A DNA stretch of 64,000 bases from Parvibaculaceae bacterium (lineage in GTDB: Bacteria; Pseudomonadota; Alphaproteobacteria; Parvibaculales; Parvibaculaceae): NCBI GenBank assembly GCA_029209985.1, contig JARGNZ010000004.1:95376-159375 (forward strand), in the 5' to 3' direction. The notes under the pieces are model-generated. The model had not been told where the DNA came from and ran no database searches. It saw only the letters and a list, made by a program, of their open reading frames with translations. Below are positions 20,650 to 29,605 of the stretch, one piece after another (position 1 is the stretch's first letter; each line of letters opens with the position of its first letter). The position numbers and the translations under genes were made by a program.

Positions 20650-22842
20650 TCAAGGATGCCGAGCTTTTTTTAGTTGCGCCAAAATCGTTTCGAGATCAGC
20701 AGAGGGCTTGCTGTTTTCGTCTTCGGTGAGTTTTTGCGCTGCTGGTACGGGTGCATTGTGCTGCCCAGACGGGAGCGCGATGTTGATCGCTGTCTTCTTT
20801 GGTTCGGCTTGCCGTGTACGCGTATGGGCCGGACGTTTGATCAACGCTTGGTCAATCTCGTGGATGAGAGCGGGAATGTCGATTGGCTTTGACACATATC
20901 CATCCATGCCGGTTTGCAAATAATGCTCTCTGTTGCCTTCCATGGCGTGGGCTGTGAGTGCAATGATGGGGATGTCGCGCCATGGATCGTCTGAGCTGCG
21001 TATCACTTTGGTTGTCAACAAGCCGTCCATTTCTGGCATTTGGATGTCCATCAAAATGAGATCAAAATGCTCTTCACGAAGGAACTTGATGGCCTCGACA
21101 CCGTTGTTGGCGATCACGAGACTAAAGCCCATGCGCTCTATCACGGCGCTCATTAGCTTTTGATTGATGGGATTGTCTTCTGCGAGTAAAACATGGCGCG
21201 GTTTTTCGTCCTGCACGGGGGCGGCTGTGGGAGCCGCCAGTGCCTTTTGCGCGGGCACTTGAGGTTTTGCAGTTTGGTGTGTGGCACCCGAATGGGTGAG
21301 GGCTGGATGAAGTGTGGTGGGCACTGATGCAAGATCTCTGGGGCGCTGAATATAAGGCCAGCGAACCCGGAAGAGGCTTCCTTGCTTTTCAGTGCTTTCA
21401 ACTTCGATGGAGCCGCCAATTTGGCTGACAATCTCTTTGCAAATAGACAAGCCAAGGCCTGTGCCGCCGTGGGTGCGGGAAATGGAGCTATCTGCTTGAT
21501 AGAACCGACTGAACAGGTGCGGCAGTTTTTTCTCTGGAATGCCTATGCCTGTGTCGGAAACTTCAATGCATATGAAATCGCCTGTCGGCTCTTCTAGGGA
21601 ATTGAATTTAACGACAACTCTGCCTTTATCGGTGAACTTGATGGCGTTGCTGGTCAGGTTGAAGAGCACTTGCCGTAATCTTGTGGGGTCCGTTTGAATG
21701 AGATGTGGCAAACGGTCATCGGTTCGCACGTGCAGTTTCAAGCCTTTTTCAGTGGCGTTTGGCCGCATTACGTCGGCAACCGTTGATACGATGTCGTGCA
21801 AATTAACATCGATAAATTCTAATTTGACCTTGCCTGCTTCGAGTTTGGAAAGATCTAAAATGTCATTGAGCAGGACAAGCAGGCTTTCACCGGATTCGCG
21901 AATGGCGGTGACATAGTCATGCTGTTTGGTGTCGAGATTACTGTCACGCAACAGCGCGGTCATGCCCAATACGCCGTTCATTGGGGTGCGTAGCTCGTGA
22001 CTGATTGTTGCGAGGAATTCAGACTTTGTGAGGTTGGCTGCTTCGGCTGCTTCTTTTGCTTCGCTCAATTCGGAAGCGGAGTCGGCCAGTTTGGTGCGTT
22101 CGCCTTCCAGTTCCTTCTGCGTGTTTTGCAGTTGATGGATTCTGTCATGCAACTGGGAGCGGTGCGCTTCCAAAGACAGTTCCGTTTGTTTGGAGGCGTT
22201 GATGTTGCGGATGACGGAGAGCATTTGTTTCATTTGGCCGTTGCCGTCAAAAACAGGATGGGCTTCTAGCATGACCCAATAAGGCTCTTGTCCGTTGAGA
22301 TGTAAGACAGTCTCGCGTTGCACGGAACGCCGTTCGCGCAGGGCCAAATCAATGAGATAGGCAAGAGGCGAAATGGTTGTGCGTAGGACGTTTTTGTCTT
22401 TGATATAGGGGCCACCGCCGGCGGCTGTGTCATCGGATGAGATGCCAGTAATATCTTCAAAGGCCGGATTGCACCATAAGGGCGCGCCTTTGGGGTCTGT
22501 GATCAACATGCCTTGATTGTTGTTCTGAGCGACAATGGACAAAAATTGATAACGTGCGGCGTTGTCAACGTTGCGCTCATGCAGGGTGATGAGAGGCTTA
22601 TACAAAAAGGCACAGATGATGAGTGTGACGGTGACAGCTCCCCCAGCGAGAATGCCAAGGTCGAGAGAGATGTTGGTTCGGCCGAATACGAGCGGGGTTA
22701 TAAAGGTTGCGGCGATGATGCAGGTAATCGTCAACGTCAATGCAATCGAGCCTATGGGGACTCGATTCATGGTTGCATAGAATTTTCTTGAAGCCTCAAG
22801 CACATAGGTGCCGAGGTCTTCTCTTTTCCCGATCTGGCTCAC
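20650..22842 (-). CDS. Membrane-bound hybrid sensor histidine kinase with PAS and receiver domains
   Basis: 730 residues. Two transmembrane segments (about 31-53 and 62-84) with almost no periplasmic loop, a PAS domain (about 95-215), a coiled coil (about 215-270), HisKA with the phosphorylated His282 in [13 protein letters not shown], an HATPase domain with N box [12 protein letters not shown]1 SDTGIGIP and G2 GGTGLGLS, then a linker and a C-terminal receiver domain with acceptor Asp599 in [13 protein letters not shown] and the lysine in GYVSKP. The near absence of a periplasmic domain suggests that it senses cytoplasmic or membrane cues through PAS. It is convergent with the Hpt gene. Confidence 0.95.
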   Translation of the reverse strand: MSQIGKREDLGTYVLEASRKFYATMNRVPIGSIALTLTITCIIAATFITPLVFGRTNISLDLGILAGGAVTVTLIICAFLYKPLITLHERNVDNAARYQFLSIVAQNNNQGMLITDPKGAPLWCNPAFEDITGISSDDTAAGGGPYIKDKNVLRTTISPLAYLIDLALRERRSVQRETVLHLNGQEPYWVMLEAHPVFDGNGQMKQMLSVIRNINASKQTELSLEAHRSQLHDRIHQLQNTQKELEGERTKLADSASELSEAKEAAEAANLTKSEFLATISHELRTPMNGVLGMTALLRDSNLDTKQHDYVTAIRESGESLLVLLNDILDLSKLEAGKVKLEFIDVNLHDIVSTVADVMRPNATEKGLKLHVRTDDRLPHLIQTDPTRLRQVLFNLTSNAIKFTDKGRVVVKFNSLEEPTGDFICIEVSDTGIGIPEKKLPHLFSRFYQADSSISRTHGGTGLGLSICKEIVSQIGGSIEVESTEKQGSLFRVRWPYIQRPRDLASVPTTLHPALTHSGATHQTAKPQVPAQKALAAPTAAPVQDEKPRHVLLAEDNPINQKLMSAVIERMGFSLVIANNGVEAIKFLREEHFDLILMDIQMPEMDGLLTTKVIRSSDDPWRDIPIIALTAHAMEGNREHYLQTGMDGYVSKPIDIPALIHEIDQALIKRPAHTRTRQAEPKKTAINIALPSGQHNAPVPAAQKLTEDENSKPSADLETILAQLKKARHP

Positions 22843-23060
22843 GAAACCACCCTTTAGGACCTTCCGCTCATCAGTATTGCGACTGATCTCACACCCATGT
22901 AGAGCGGCAAGTTCTTTATAAAATAGCGGTTGGATATTAATGGGCGCTTAAGGGTGATTGGTTTTGGTTCGTGAGAGGGTTTGTTTGGCTGTTCTCCGGC
23001 CTTTTTGGAGGAGGAGGGAGCGCGGGATGGGGACGCGCGCACCCTCCGACAGGCTTGGTG

Positions 23061-23095
23061 TGGTGAGGCATTTCAGGGGGAGTGGTGCCTCACCA
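23061..23095. repeat. 10-bp hairpin after hsp20
   Basis: TGGTGAGGCA / TGCCTCACCA form a perfect 10-bp stem with a 15-base loop, 27 bases past the hsp20 stop on the minus strand. No U-tract on that strand. Likely the mRNA 3' end. Confidence 0.65.
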
Positions 23096-23121
23096 GTTTC
23101 AAGGCAAGCTTGTCGTAAGCT

Positions 23122-23607
23122 TTATGCGTCCGCGAGAGCAGGCGCTTCAGCTTGTTGTTCCACAGATCGCGTCGTGACGGGGTGGCCCGATTTGATCTGG
23201 ATTTGACGGGGTTTGAGGACCTCTGGCAATTCGCGTGTGAGGTCAACATGGAGGAGACCGTTTTCCAAGCTGGCATTGGTCACCTCCACATGGTCCGCCA
23301 ATTGGAACCGGCGTTGAAAGTCGCGTGTGGCGATGCCGCGATGGAGGTAGTTGGCTTCGTCACCACTTTGGGAGGGTTTTGACCCTGAAATTGTGAGCGT
23401 GTTTTCACGGCTTTCAAGGTTGAGCTCGTCTTCACTAAAGCCTGCGACAGCCATGGAAATACGGTAGCTGTTTTCGCCTGTCCGCTCGATGTTGTAAGGG
23501 GGATAGCCTGGTTGGGCTGGGTCGCTCAAAACATTGTCGAAGAGACTAGAGAGTTGGTCAAAGCCAACAGTGGAGCGATAAAGAGGGGAAAGATCAAAAG
23601 TACGCAT
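23122..23607 (-). CDS. Hsp20/alpha-crystallin small heat-shock protein
   Basis: 161 residues. N-terminal TFDLSPLYRSTVGFDQL resembles IbpA-type proteins, then the alpha-crystallin domain NYRISMAVAGFSEDELNL through RGIATRDFQRRFQLADHVEV and the GLLHVDL motif. It acts as an ATP-independent holdase on unfolding proteins in the cytoplasm. Upstream on the same strand is a sigma-32 promoter (23729-23756) and a leader with a ROSE-like thermometer (23613-23630), so expression should be induced by heat at both transcription and translation. Confidence 0.95.
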   Translation of the reverse strand: MRTFDLSPLYRSTVGFDQLSSLFDNVLSDPAQPGYPPYNIERTGENSYRISMAVAGFSEDELNLESRENTLTISGSKPSQSGDEANYLHRGIATRDFQRRFQLADHVEVTNASLENGLLHVDLTRELPEVLKPRQIQIKSGHPVTTRSVEQQAEAPALADA

Positions 23608-23612
23608 GGTTC

Positions 23613-23725
23613 ATCCTTTCAAGAAGCAATGAAAACAGGAAATCCTGTCTGTTATTTGCGAGCCGCCACCTCATGGTCGACGTCTCTGGTTTGGTATCGA
23701 ACCCTTCAGTAGGCGTCCGATGAAT
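23613..23725 (-). promoter_or_regulatory. ROSE-like RNA thermometer leader of hsp20
   Basis: The leader of about 115 nt ends, on the minus strand, in ATTGCTTCTTGAAAGGAT (23613-23630): the UUGCU element can pair with the AAGGA Shine-Dalgarno, with one G unpaired as in known ROSE hairpins, and the ATG lies six bases later. A second hairpin, ACAGGA / TCCTGT, is at 23635-23648. Typical ROSE leaders in alphaproteobacterial small heat-shock genes have this layout. Confidence 0.75.
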
Positions 23726-23728
23726 TAG

Positions 23729-23756
23729 ATATGGGGATGGGAATTTTGGCTTCAAG
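23729..23756 (-). promoter_or_regulatory. Sigma-32 (RpoH) promoter of hsp20
   Basis: On the minus strand CTTGAA (23751-23756) and CCCCATAT (23729-23736) are separated by 14 bases, matching the RpoH consensus in both boxes and spacing. It lies about 120 bases before the hsp20 start codon. Confidence 0.88.
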
Positions 23757-23873
23757 AGGATTTTTGCAAATTCATGATTGTGCGGACTGGGGGCCATATT
23801 GCAGTTGTGTGGGCAATGGTTACTATGTGGCGCGACGATACTCGCCGCTAAAGGCGGTTTGGAGGGGGACTGT

Positions 23874-25985
23874 ATGAGATCGGGCATTTATCAAATATTG
23901 ATGAGCATTTGGGCGGCATTGCTGTTCATGGGGGCTGGGATACCGGCGGCTCAAGCCAAGGTTGAGGGGGAGACCATATACCTTGGGGCTGCGGTTTCTT
24001 TAACGGGTAAATATTCCACCAACGGCGAGTTGACCCGCCGAGGCTATGATATGGCGGTGGAAAAAATTAACCAGAACGGAGGCGTTTTGGTGAATGAGGT
24101 CCCCTATCAATTGGCCGTGGTTTATTATGATGATGAATCCACACCCGCGCGGGGCACGCAGCTTGCGGAACGGTTGATTTTGCAAGACGGTGTACGCTTT
24201 ATGCTGGGGCCTTATTCCTCCGGTCTGACTAAAGCTATGGCCCCCATCACGGAGCGTCACCAAGTGCCGATGGTGGAAGCGAACGGGGCATCGCTTTCTC
24301 TTTTCCAGAATGATTATCGCTATTTGTTCGCGGTTCTTTCCACAACGGAACAATATCTTACCAGTGCGGTTGATTTTATGGATCAGCAAGGTAAGGCGGC
24401 GTCGGATGTTAAGGTTGCGATGGCCTTTGAAAATGACCCCTTCTCGCAGGATGTGCGTGCAGGGGTTTTAGAGGCGCTGGGTAAATTGGGGATGCAAATT
24501 GTTGTTGATGACAAATTGCCGCCTGAGCTGGATGACATGTCATCGACTTTGACGAAAGTAAAAGTGACCCAACCTGACTTGCTCTTGATTTCTGGTCATG
24601 CGCGGGGTGCGGCATTGGCGGTGCGGCAATTAGATGAAATGCAGATTGATGTGCCCATGGTGGCGCTGACCCATTGTGATGCGGCGCAAATTATTCGCAA
24701 ATTTGGGGCGCGGGCGGAAAATATTCTGTGTGCGGCGCAGTGGGCGTCGTCTTTGACTTATCAAGATGAGCTGTTTGGCTCTGCAAGCGACTTCGCACTT
24801 GCCTATGAAGCACAATATGATGAGCCACCTGCGTATCAAGTTGCTGAATCTGCGGCGGCTGTGATGATTTATGCAGATGCGTTTGCACGGGCAAACAGTT
24901 TTGACCCGACGGCGGTGCGCGATGCACTTTCTGCCACTGTTCTTGAGACGTTTTATGGGCCTGTCACATTCGACGCGGCGGGGAAAAATATTGCTAAGCC
25001 GATGGTATTGATGCAGGTGCAAGACGGGGCTTACCGGGTTGTGTATCCACCAGCGGCGGCCGAAGCTGCTCTGCGGTATGAAGGTAAAGTGGGGGAAGAT
25101 GCGCAGCTGAGTTATTTCGGTGTGGGGGCAGACCTTGTGCTCAATGGCATGATGATTGGCGCTGTGTTTGCTTTGGCCGCCCTTGGCATGGCGCTTGTTT
25201 GGGGCGTGCTGAACATCATTAATATTGCGCAGGGCGAGTTTGTTATGCTCGGCGGGTTTGTCGCCCTCACAGCCGTATCTCTTGGGGTGCCCCTGATGTT
25301 GACGGTGCCGCTTGCCGCCCTCGTTATGTTTTGTGTGGGCTGGGCAGTTTATCGTTTGGTGATATTCCGCATTATTGAGCGGGACCTCTTTGTCTCGCTG
25401 TTGGCAACCTTTGGGCTTTCTATTCTGTTTCAACAATTGGCTAATCAGGTTTTTGGGTCTGATGTGCGCACGCTTGAGACGGGCCTCGCGACATTGAACT
25501 TTGCGGGCGGGGCCTTGTCCATCTCTGCGGTTAAACTTGTTGCCTTTGTTTTGGCAATCCTGATTGGAGTGGCCTTGTGGGCATTTTTAAGTCGGTCGCG
25601 TTTGGGGCAAGCCATTCGAGCGACTGCGCAAAATGCGCGGGCCGCGCGTATTCTCGGTATTGATACAGATAAGGTTTACGCGGCCACCTTTGGACTGAAT
25701 GCAGCTTTGTGCGGGGCTGCAGGTTCGCTTGTTGTGATGGCTTGGGCGGTGCATCCCTATATTGGATTGCCTTATACAGTTCGCTCTTTTCTTATTGTTG
25801 TTGTGGCAGGGGTCGGCAATGTGGCGGGCGTTGTGGCGGCAGGGCTTGGTCTTGGAGCTGCGGAAAACGTGGCGGGCTTTTTGTTTGGGGCAGAGATGCA
25901 AATTGCCTTTGTCTTCATTTTGATGGTGGGCGTGCTTGTGTGGCGTAATTGGCGCCTACAACGCCGACGGGAGTATTTGAAATGA
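23874..25985 (+). CDS. Fused periplasmic binding protein and LivH-like permease of a branched-chain amino-acid type ABC transporter
   Basis: 704 residues from the ATG at 23874 (strong GGAGGGGG upstream). A signal-type hydrophobic start ends near AAQA, then a type I periplasmic binding domain of LivK type (VEGETIYLGAAVSLTGKYST to about residue 410), then a LivH-type permease with eight or so membrane segments (DLVLNGMMIGAVFALAALGM, GVLNIINIAQGEFVMLGGF). In most bacteria these are two separate genes. No stop codon or frameshift separates them. The rest of the transporter follows with stop-start overlaps. The substrate could be a branched-chain amino acid, amide or urea-like compound. Confidence 0.9.
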   Translation: MRSGIYQILMSIWAALLFMGAGIPAAQAKVEGETIYLGAAVSLTGKYSTNGELTRRGYDMAVEKINQNGGVLVNEVPYQLAVVYYDDESTPARGTQLAERLILQDGVRFMLGPYSSGLTKAMAPITERHQVPMVEANGASLSLFQNDYRYLFAVLSTTEQYLTSAVDFMDQQGKAASDVKVAMAFENDPFSQDVRAGVLEALGKLGMQIVVDDKLPPELDDMSSTLTKVKVTQPDLLLISGHARGAALAVRQLDEMQIDVPMVALTHCDAAQIIRKFGARAENILCAAQWASSLTYQDELFGSASDFALAYEAQYDEPPAYQVAESAAAVMIYADAFARANSFDPTAVRDALSATVLETFYGPVTFDAAGKNIAKPMVLMQVQDGAYRVVYPPAAAEAALRYEGKVGEDAQLSYFGVGADLVLNGMMIGAVFALAALGMALVWGVLNIINIAQGEFVMLGGFVALTAVSLGVPLMLTVPLAALVMFCVGWAVYRLVIFRIIERDLFVSLLATFGLSILFQQLANQVFGSDVRTLETGLATLNFAGGALSISAVKLVAFVLAILIGVALWAFLSRSRLGQAIRATAQNARAARILGIDTDKVYAATFGLNAALCGAAGSLVVMAWAVHPYIGLPYTVRSFLIVVVAGVGNVAGVVAAGLGLGAAENVAGFLFGAEMQIAFVFILMVGVLVWRNWRLQRRREYLK

Positions 25986-26983
25986 GCTTTCTCGCATTAA
26001 AAAATCCGCGTGAAGCATCCGTCATGGCGGCGCTCACGGTGGGCATGGTGATGGCCCCTTTCTTCTTTCCTCAGTTGTTGCAACAACTGACAATGCTGTG
26101 GTTGATGGTGGTGTTTGCCTTAACGTGGGACATGACCGGCGGCCAGATGGGCTACAATTCATTTGGCAATGTTTTGTTTTTTGGGATCGGGGCTTATGCC
26201 GGGGTCATGGTGCAGCGGGAAGCCGGGTTTGATTATCATACGGGCTTTGTTGTGGGCGTTTTGGCAGCCACAGTTCTTGCGGGTGTTGTGGCCATGGTGT
26301 TGGGAATAGGGATGCTGGGGCTGCGGGGGCATTATTTTGCCATTGGCACGCTTGGGCTGGGCATTGCGGCTGGTGAGCTTGCAGGCGCGTGGGACCTGAT
26401 CGGGGCTGGCTCTGGTTTAACCTCGCCGCTTTATCCAGCGGATGCCGCTCACGGGCGCTCAGCGGGCGATGGGGGGCAGTTCTTTTATTGGTGGATGGCG
26501 GGGCTTGCTGTCGTGTGCTTTTGGGTGTCACGCGCGCTTTATCGAACGCGGTTCGGACTGGCGTTAAACGCTATCCGGGATGATGAAGATAAGGCTGAGG
26601 CATTGGGCCTTCCGACCACATCGATCAAAATTTTCGCGTGGAGCCTCTCGGCCTGCTTGCTTGGGGCAGCGGGGGCGATTGCGGGCAATGTGATTGGCTT
26701 CATTGACCCGAAAGATGTGGCTTTTGCGGGCGCTACTTTTGGTGTGTGGATGGTTTTAATGGCCATCTTGGGTGGTAAGGGTACTTTATGGGGCCCGGTT
26801 CTGGGTGCCGTGATTTTTCACCTGACACAAGAATTGTTCTGGACGTATCTGCTGGGATGGCAGCGTGTCGCTTTGGGGCTTTTTATCATTTCCATTGTGG
26901 TGTTCTTTCCTGAGGGCATATTGGGATCTTTACGCACGCGGTTTCCAGCGCTGTTTGGTGTACGTGTGGAGGAACGCTCATGA
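25982..26983 (+). CDS. Branched-chain amino-acid ABC transporter permease (LivM-like)
   Basis: About 333 residues, with multiple transmembrane segments and the LivM signatures LGLRGHYFAIGTLGLGIAAG and YRTRFGLALNAIRDDEDKAE (the cytoplasmic loop contacting the ATPases), then GGKGTLWGPVLGAVIF. The ATG overlaps the stop of the fused gene upstream (ATGA) and its own stop overlaps the next ATG in the same way, so the operon is translationally coupled. Confidence 0.93.
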   Translation: MSFLALKNPREASVMAALTVGMVMAPFFFPQLLQQLTMLWLMVVFALTWDMTGGQMGYNSFGNVLFFGIGAYAGVMVQREAGFDYHTGFVVGVLAATVLAGVVAMVLGIGMLGLRGHYFAIGTLGLGIAAGELAGAWDLIGAGSGLTSPLYPADAAHGRSAGDGGQFFYWWMAGLAVVCFWVSRALYRTRFGLALNAIRDDEDKAEALGLPTTSIKIFAWSLSACLLGAAGAIAGNVIGFIDPKDVAFAGATFGVWMVLMAILGGKGTLWGPVLGAVIFHLTQELFWTYLLGWQRVALGLFIISIVVFFPEGILGSLRTRFPALFGVRVEERS

Positions 26984-27723
26984 GTGTGTTGTTGAATGTT
27001 CAAAATGTGAACAAGGCTTATGGCGGCGTGGTGGCCAATAAGGACGTGTCGCTGCAAGTGAAACGTGGCGAAATTTCCGGGCTTATTGGACCGAATGGGT
27101 CGGGTAAAACGACTTTGTTCGGCTCCATTGTGGGGGCGCATCCGATTGATGGGGGGCGCATTCAATTTGATGGGGAGGAAATCTCTAGCTTGCGGGTGCC
27201 TCAAATTGCACGGCTGGGGCTGTCGCGTACGTTTCAACAAACACGTATTTTTGGGGAAATGGATTGCTTGCAAAATATGCGCATTGCCAGCCCCATGCAG
27301 GCGCGCCATTTCGGACAATGGTTGAGCCGTGTGCCTGCTTCGGTTGATCGTAGGGCAGATGAATTATTGGACTTTGTGGGCTTACATTCCAAGCGTTTGT
27401 TGAAAGCGGGGTCTTTGAGTTTTGGGCAGCAAAAGTTGTTAGAATTTGCAATGGCCTTGATGAATGAACCCAAACTGTTGTTGTTGGATGAACCTACGGC
27501 GGGCATTAACCCAACATTGATCAACGGCGTTGTGGATCGCTTAAAGCGTGCGAACGAAGAGATGGGTATTACGTTGTTGGTGATTGAACACAACATGCGG
27601 GTGATTATGAATTTAGCCACCCATATTACCTGCTTGGCGCATGGAGAGGTCTTGGCGAGTGGCACGCCGGATGATGTACGCGACGACAAGCGGGTTGTTG
27701 ATGCTTATTTGGGAGCTGCGTAA
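26980..27723 (+). CDS. ABC transporter ATP-binding protein (LivG-like)
   Basis: 247 residues. Walker A GLIGPNGSGKTTLFGS, signature LSFGQQKLLEFAMAL, Walker B LLLLDEPTAGINP, and the switch His in VIEHNMRVIM. The ABC signature reads LSFGQ rather than LSGGQ, as is common in LivG. Cytoplasmic ATPase that powers the two permease modules encoded upstream. Confidence 0.95.
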   Translation: MSVLLNVQNVNKAYGGVVANKDVSLQVKRGEISGLIGPNGSGKTTLFGSIVGAHPIDGGRIQFDGEEISSLRVPQIARLGLSRTFQQTRIFGEMDCLQNMRIASPMQARHFGQWLSRVPASVDRRADELLDFVGLHSKRLLKAGSLSFGQQKLLEFAMALMNEPKLLLLDEPTAGINPTLINGVVDRLKRANEEMGITLLVIEHNMRVIMNLATHITCLAHGEVLASGTPDDVRDDKRVVDAYLGAA

Positions 27724-28583
27724 TGGGGACAGATAACAGCAGATCCGCTAGTGGATACGGCGAGGGCGATGTGAGTGCTGTGATCAGCACTGAAGATGTG
27801 GCACGGCAAGCTGAAGCATTGGGCGCTACGGTTTCGCGTGATGCAGTACGTGCGCTTGTTGAAGGCGAGCCGCTTCTTGAACTCTCCTCTCTTGTCGCCG
27901 GATATGATGCCATGGAAATATTGCACGGTATCGATTTGGCTGTTGGTGCGGGGCAGAGCTTGTGCCTTGTGGGTCCTAATGGGGCAGGTAAATCTACGGT
28001 GTTGCATTCCATCTTCGGGTTCACGCGTATATTTGGCGGTGAAATTGTTATCGATGGAGAGACGGTGACGGCCCTTACACCGGCGCAAAAGCTCAAGCAA
28101 GCTGGCATTGCCTATGTGTTGCAAGATAATTCTGTTTTCCCTGACATGAGCGTTGAAGAAAACTTACTCATGGGCGGCTATTTGAAAGATAAGCCGTTTG
28201 AGGCGCGGGAAGCAGCAGAAAGGGTATTTGAAAAATATGACCGTTTGGCTGCCAGGCGGTCAGAGAAGGCGGGGGTGTTGTCGGGCGGTGAGCGCCGTTT
28301 GTTGGAAATTAGCCGGGCTTTGATTATGGAGCCTAAAGTGTTGTTGGTGGATGAACCGTCGATTGGACTTGAGCCACGTTATATCGACATGGTGTTTGAC
28401 ATTCTTGCGGATTTGCAAACGTCGGATGGCAAAACCATCATACTTGTTGAGCAAAATGCGAAGAAGGGGTTGGCGTTTGCGGACCTAGGCTATGTGTTGG
28501 TTTCTGGAAGAGTGGCCATGGTGGATGAAGGTGAGGCTTTACTTGCCAACCCTGAGGTCGGGCGATTGTTTTTGGGGGGATGA
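27723..28583 (+). CDS. ABC transporter ATP-binding protein (LivF-like) with N-terminal extension
   Basis: 286 residues. The ATPase begins near residue 50 (LLELSSLVAGYDAMEILHGI), with Walker A VGPNGAGKSTVLHS, signature LSGGERRLLEISRALI and Walker B VLLVDEPSIGLEP. About 50 extra residues precede it, rich in Ser/Gly/Glu and including a short helix-like STEDVARQAEALGATV; LivF proteins usually lack this. The start ATG shares a base with the livG stop, which supports the long form. Second ATPase of the transporter. Confidence 0.93.
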   Translation: MGTDNSRSASGYGEGDVSAVISTEDVARQAEALGATVSRDAVRALVEGEPLLELSSLVAGYDAMEILHGIDLAVGAGQSLCLVGPNGAGKSTVLHSIFGFTRIFGGEIVIDGETVTALTPAQKLKQAGIAYVLQDNSVFPDMSVEENLLMGGYLKDKPFEAREAAERVFEKYDRLAARRSEKAGVLSGGERRLLEISRALIMEPKVLLVDEPSIGLEPRYIDMVFDILADLQTSDGKTIILVEQNAKKGLAFADLGYVLVSGRVAMVDEGEALLANPEVGRLFLGG

Positions 28584-28761
28584 TTTGGGACAATCCTTAG
28601 CCTCAAATGGATTGGATTGAATTCTAAATGGAAGATGAATATTGATCCCAGATTACATTCAGGCTCGTTCGCATAGGTTGTTTTTACAGGCAGGGTGATA
28701 CCTGCTTACCTAGGGCAGATCATATAGGGTGATCTGCAAAATATTTTGGAGGGACGACGTC

Positions 28762-29544
28762 ATGAAGAAGATGATTGCAGCAGCTGGAGTGATGGTGGCG
28801 ATGGTGATGGCCGTCCCTGCACAAGCAGACCGTATTAGTTTTAAGGGCGCTCAAACACAGAGCTTCCAAGTTGCTAATTTGAATGTTCGGTGGTTCTTGA
28901 ATGGCTTTGATGTACAAAGTCCGCATACCAATAAAAATACTATTTTGCCTTTGCGCCAAGTTGCGCGGATGTTTGAAAACAACGGCCAGCGCAAAATCAC
29001 CGATATTGTATTGGATAAGAACCAACGCTTTTATCAGGTAACTTTCATTAACCCGCAGGGAAAGTTGACCAAAGCAAAACTGGCTTCTCATAATGGGGCG
29101 GTATTGGCCTCGCAAACGGTTAAACAGAATGCGCCAAAAAAGCTGAAAAACCTGGCCTCCATTTACAAAGTGATTGGCAAAGCCCGCGAAAAAGGGGCAC
29201 GTCACTTTGACCGTGTTGACTGGCAGTCTAAGACAAATCGTTTTGTTGTGCGTGGTTTGAGTAAAGTTGGTAAACCGGTGAAAATTACCGTTGGACCAAA
29301 AGGTAACCGTGTTTTCTCTGTTAAGCCTGCGAGCAATTATAACGGTCCGAAATATGCGAAATATCAGTCACGTCCTTTTTCTCACTGGAAAGCAAAATTG
29401 ACGGGTCGGTTTGATTACATTGGACCAGCGGTTGTTTATGATGATGCCTATGTTGCATTAGCCCGCACAAAAAAGGGTAAGCCGGTCGAGATCGTTGTTG
29501 ATCGGTACAGTGGTCAGATCATTCAAGTTAAGAATTTGAGATAG
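28762..29544 (+). CDS. Secreted basic protein with three PepSY-like beta modules
   Basis: 260 residues from ATG 28762, with GGAGGGA upstream. Signal peptide of 22 residues (MKKMIAAAGVMVAMVMA, cleavage after AQA). The mature protein is Lys-rich and contains repeated strands of the form hydrophobic-x-V ... GKP-V-x-I-x-V ... G-x-V/I-x-x-V: QVTFINPQGKLTKAKL, RGLSKVGKPVKITVG and LARTKKGKPVEIVVD. The pattern is PepSY-like, but I do not recognise a named family. It stands alone after the transporter operon and shares a bidirectional terminator with the next gene. Periplasmic; role unknown. Confidence 0.8.
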   Translation: MKKMIAAAGVMVAMVMAVPAQADRISFKGAQTQSFQVANLNVRWFLNGFDVQSPHTNKNTILPLRQVARMFENNGQRKITDIVLDKNQRFYQVTFINPQGKLTKAKLASHNGAVLASQTVKQNAPKKLKNLASIYKVIGKAREKGARHFDRVDWQSKTNRFVVRGLSKVGKPVKITVGPKGNRVFSVKPASNYNGPKYAKYQSRPFSHWKAKLTGRFDYIGPAVVYDDAYVALARTKKGKPVEIVVDRYSGQIIQVKNLR

Positions 29545-29558
29545 TTTGGTTCAGTGCC

Positions 29559-29604
29559 AATGCATAAAGCCTCCGCCAGTGATGGCGGGGGCTTTATGCA
29601 TTTT
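29559..29604. terminator. Bidirectional intrinsic terminator
   Basis: A 19-bp stem with few mismatches (29560-29578 against 29583-29601, loop GTGA), AT-rich at its base so that T-runs follow on both strands. It sits between the convergent secreted-protein gene and the carboxylase gene. Confidence 0.92.
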
Positions 29605-29605
29605 A

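Noticed and set aside
24630..25436. 268-residue minus-strand frame inside the fused transporter gene
   Set aside because: Composition is His/Lys/Asn-rich, as expected for an antisense shadow, and it overlaps well-supported domains.
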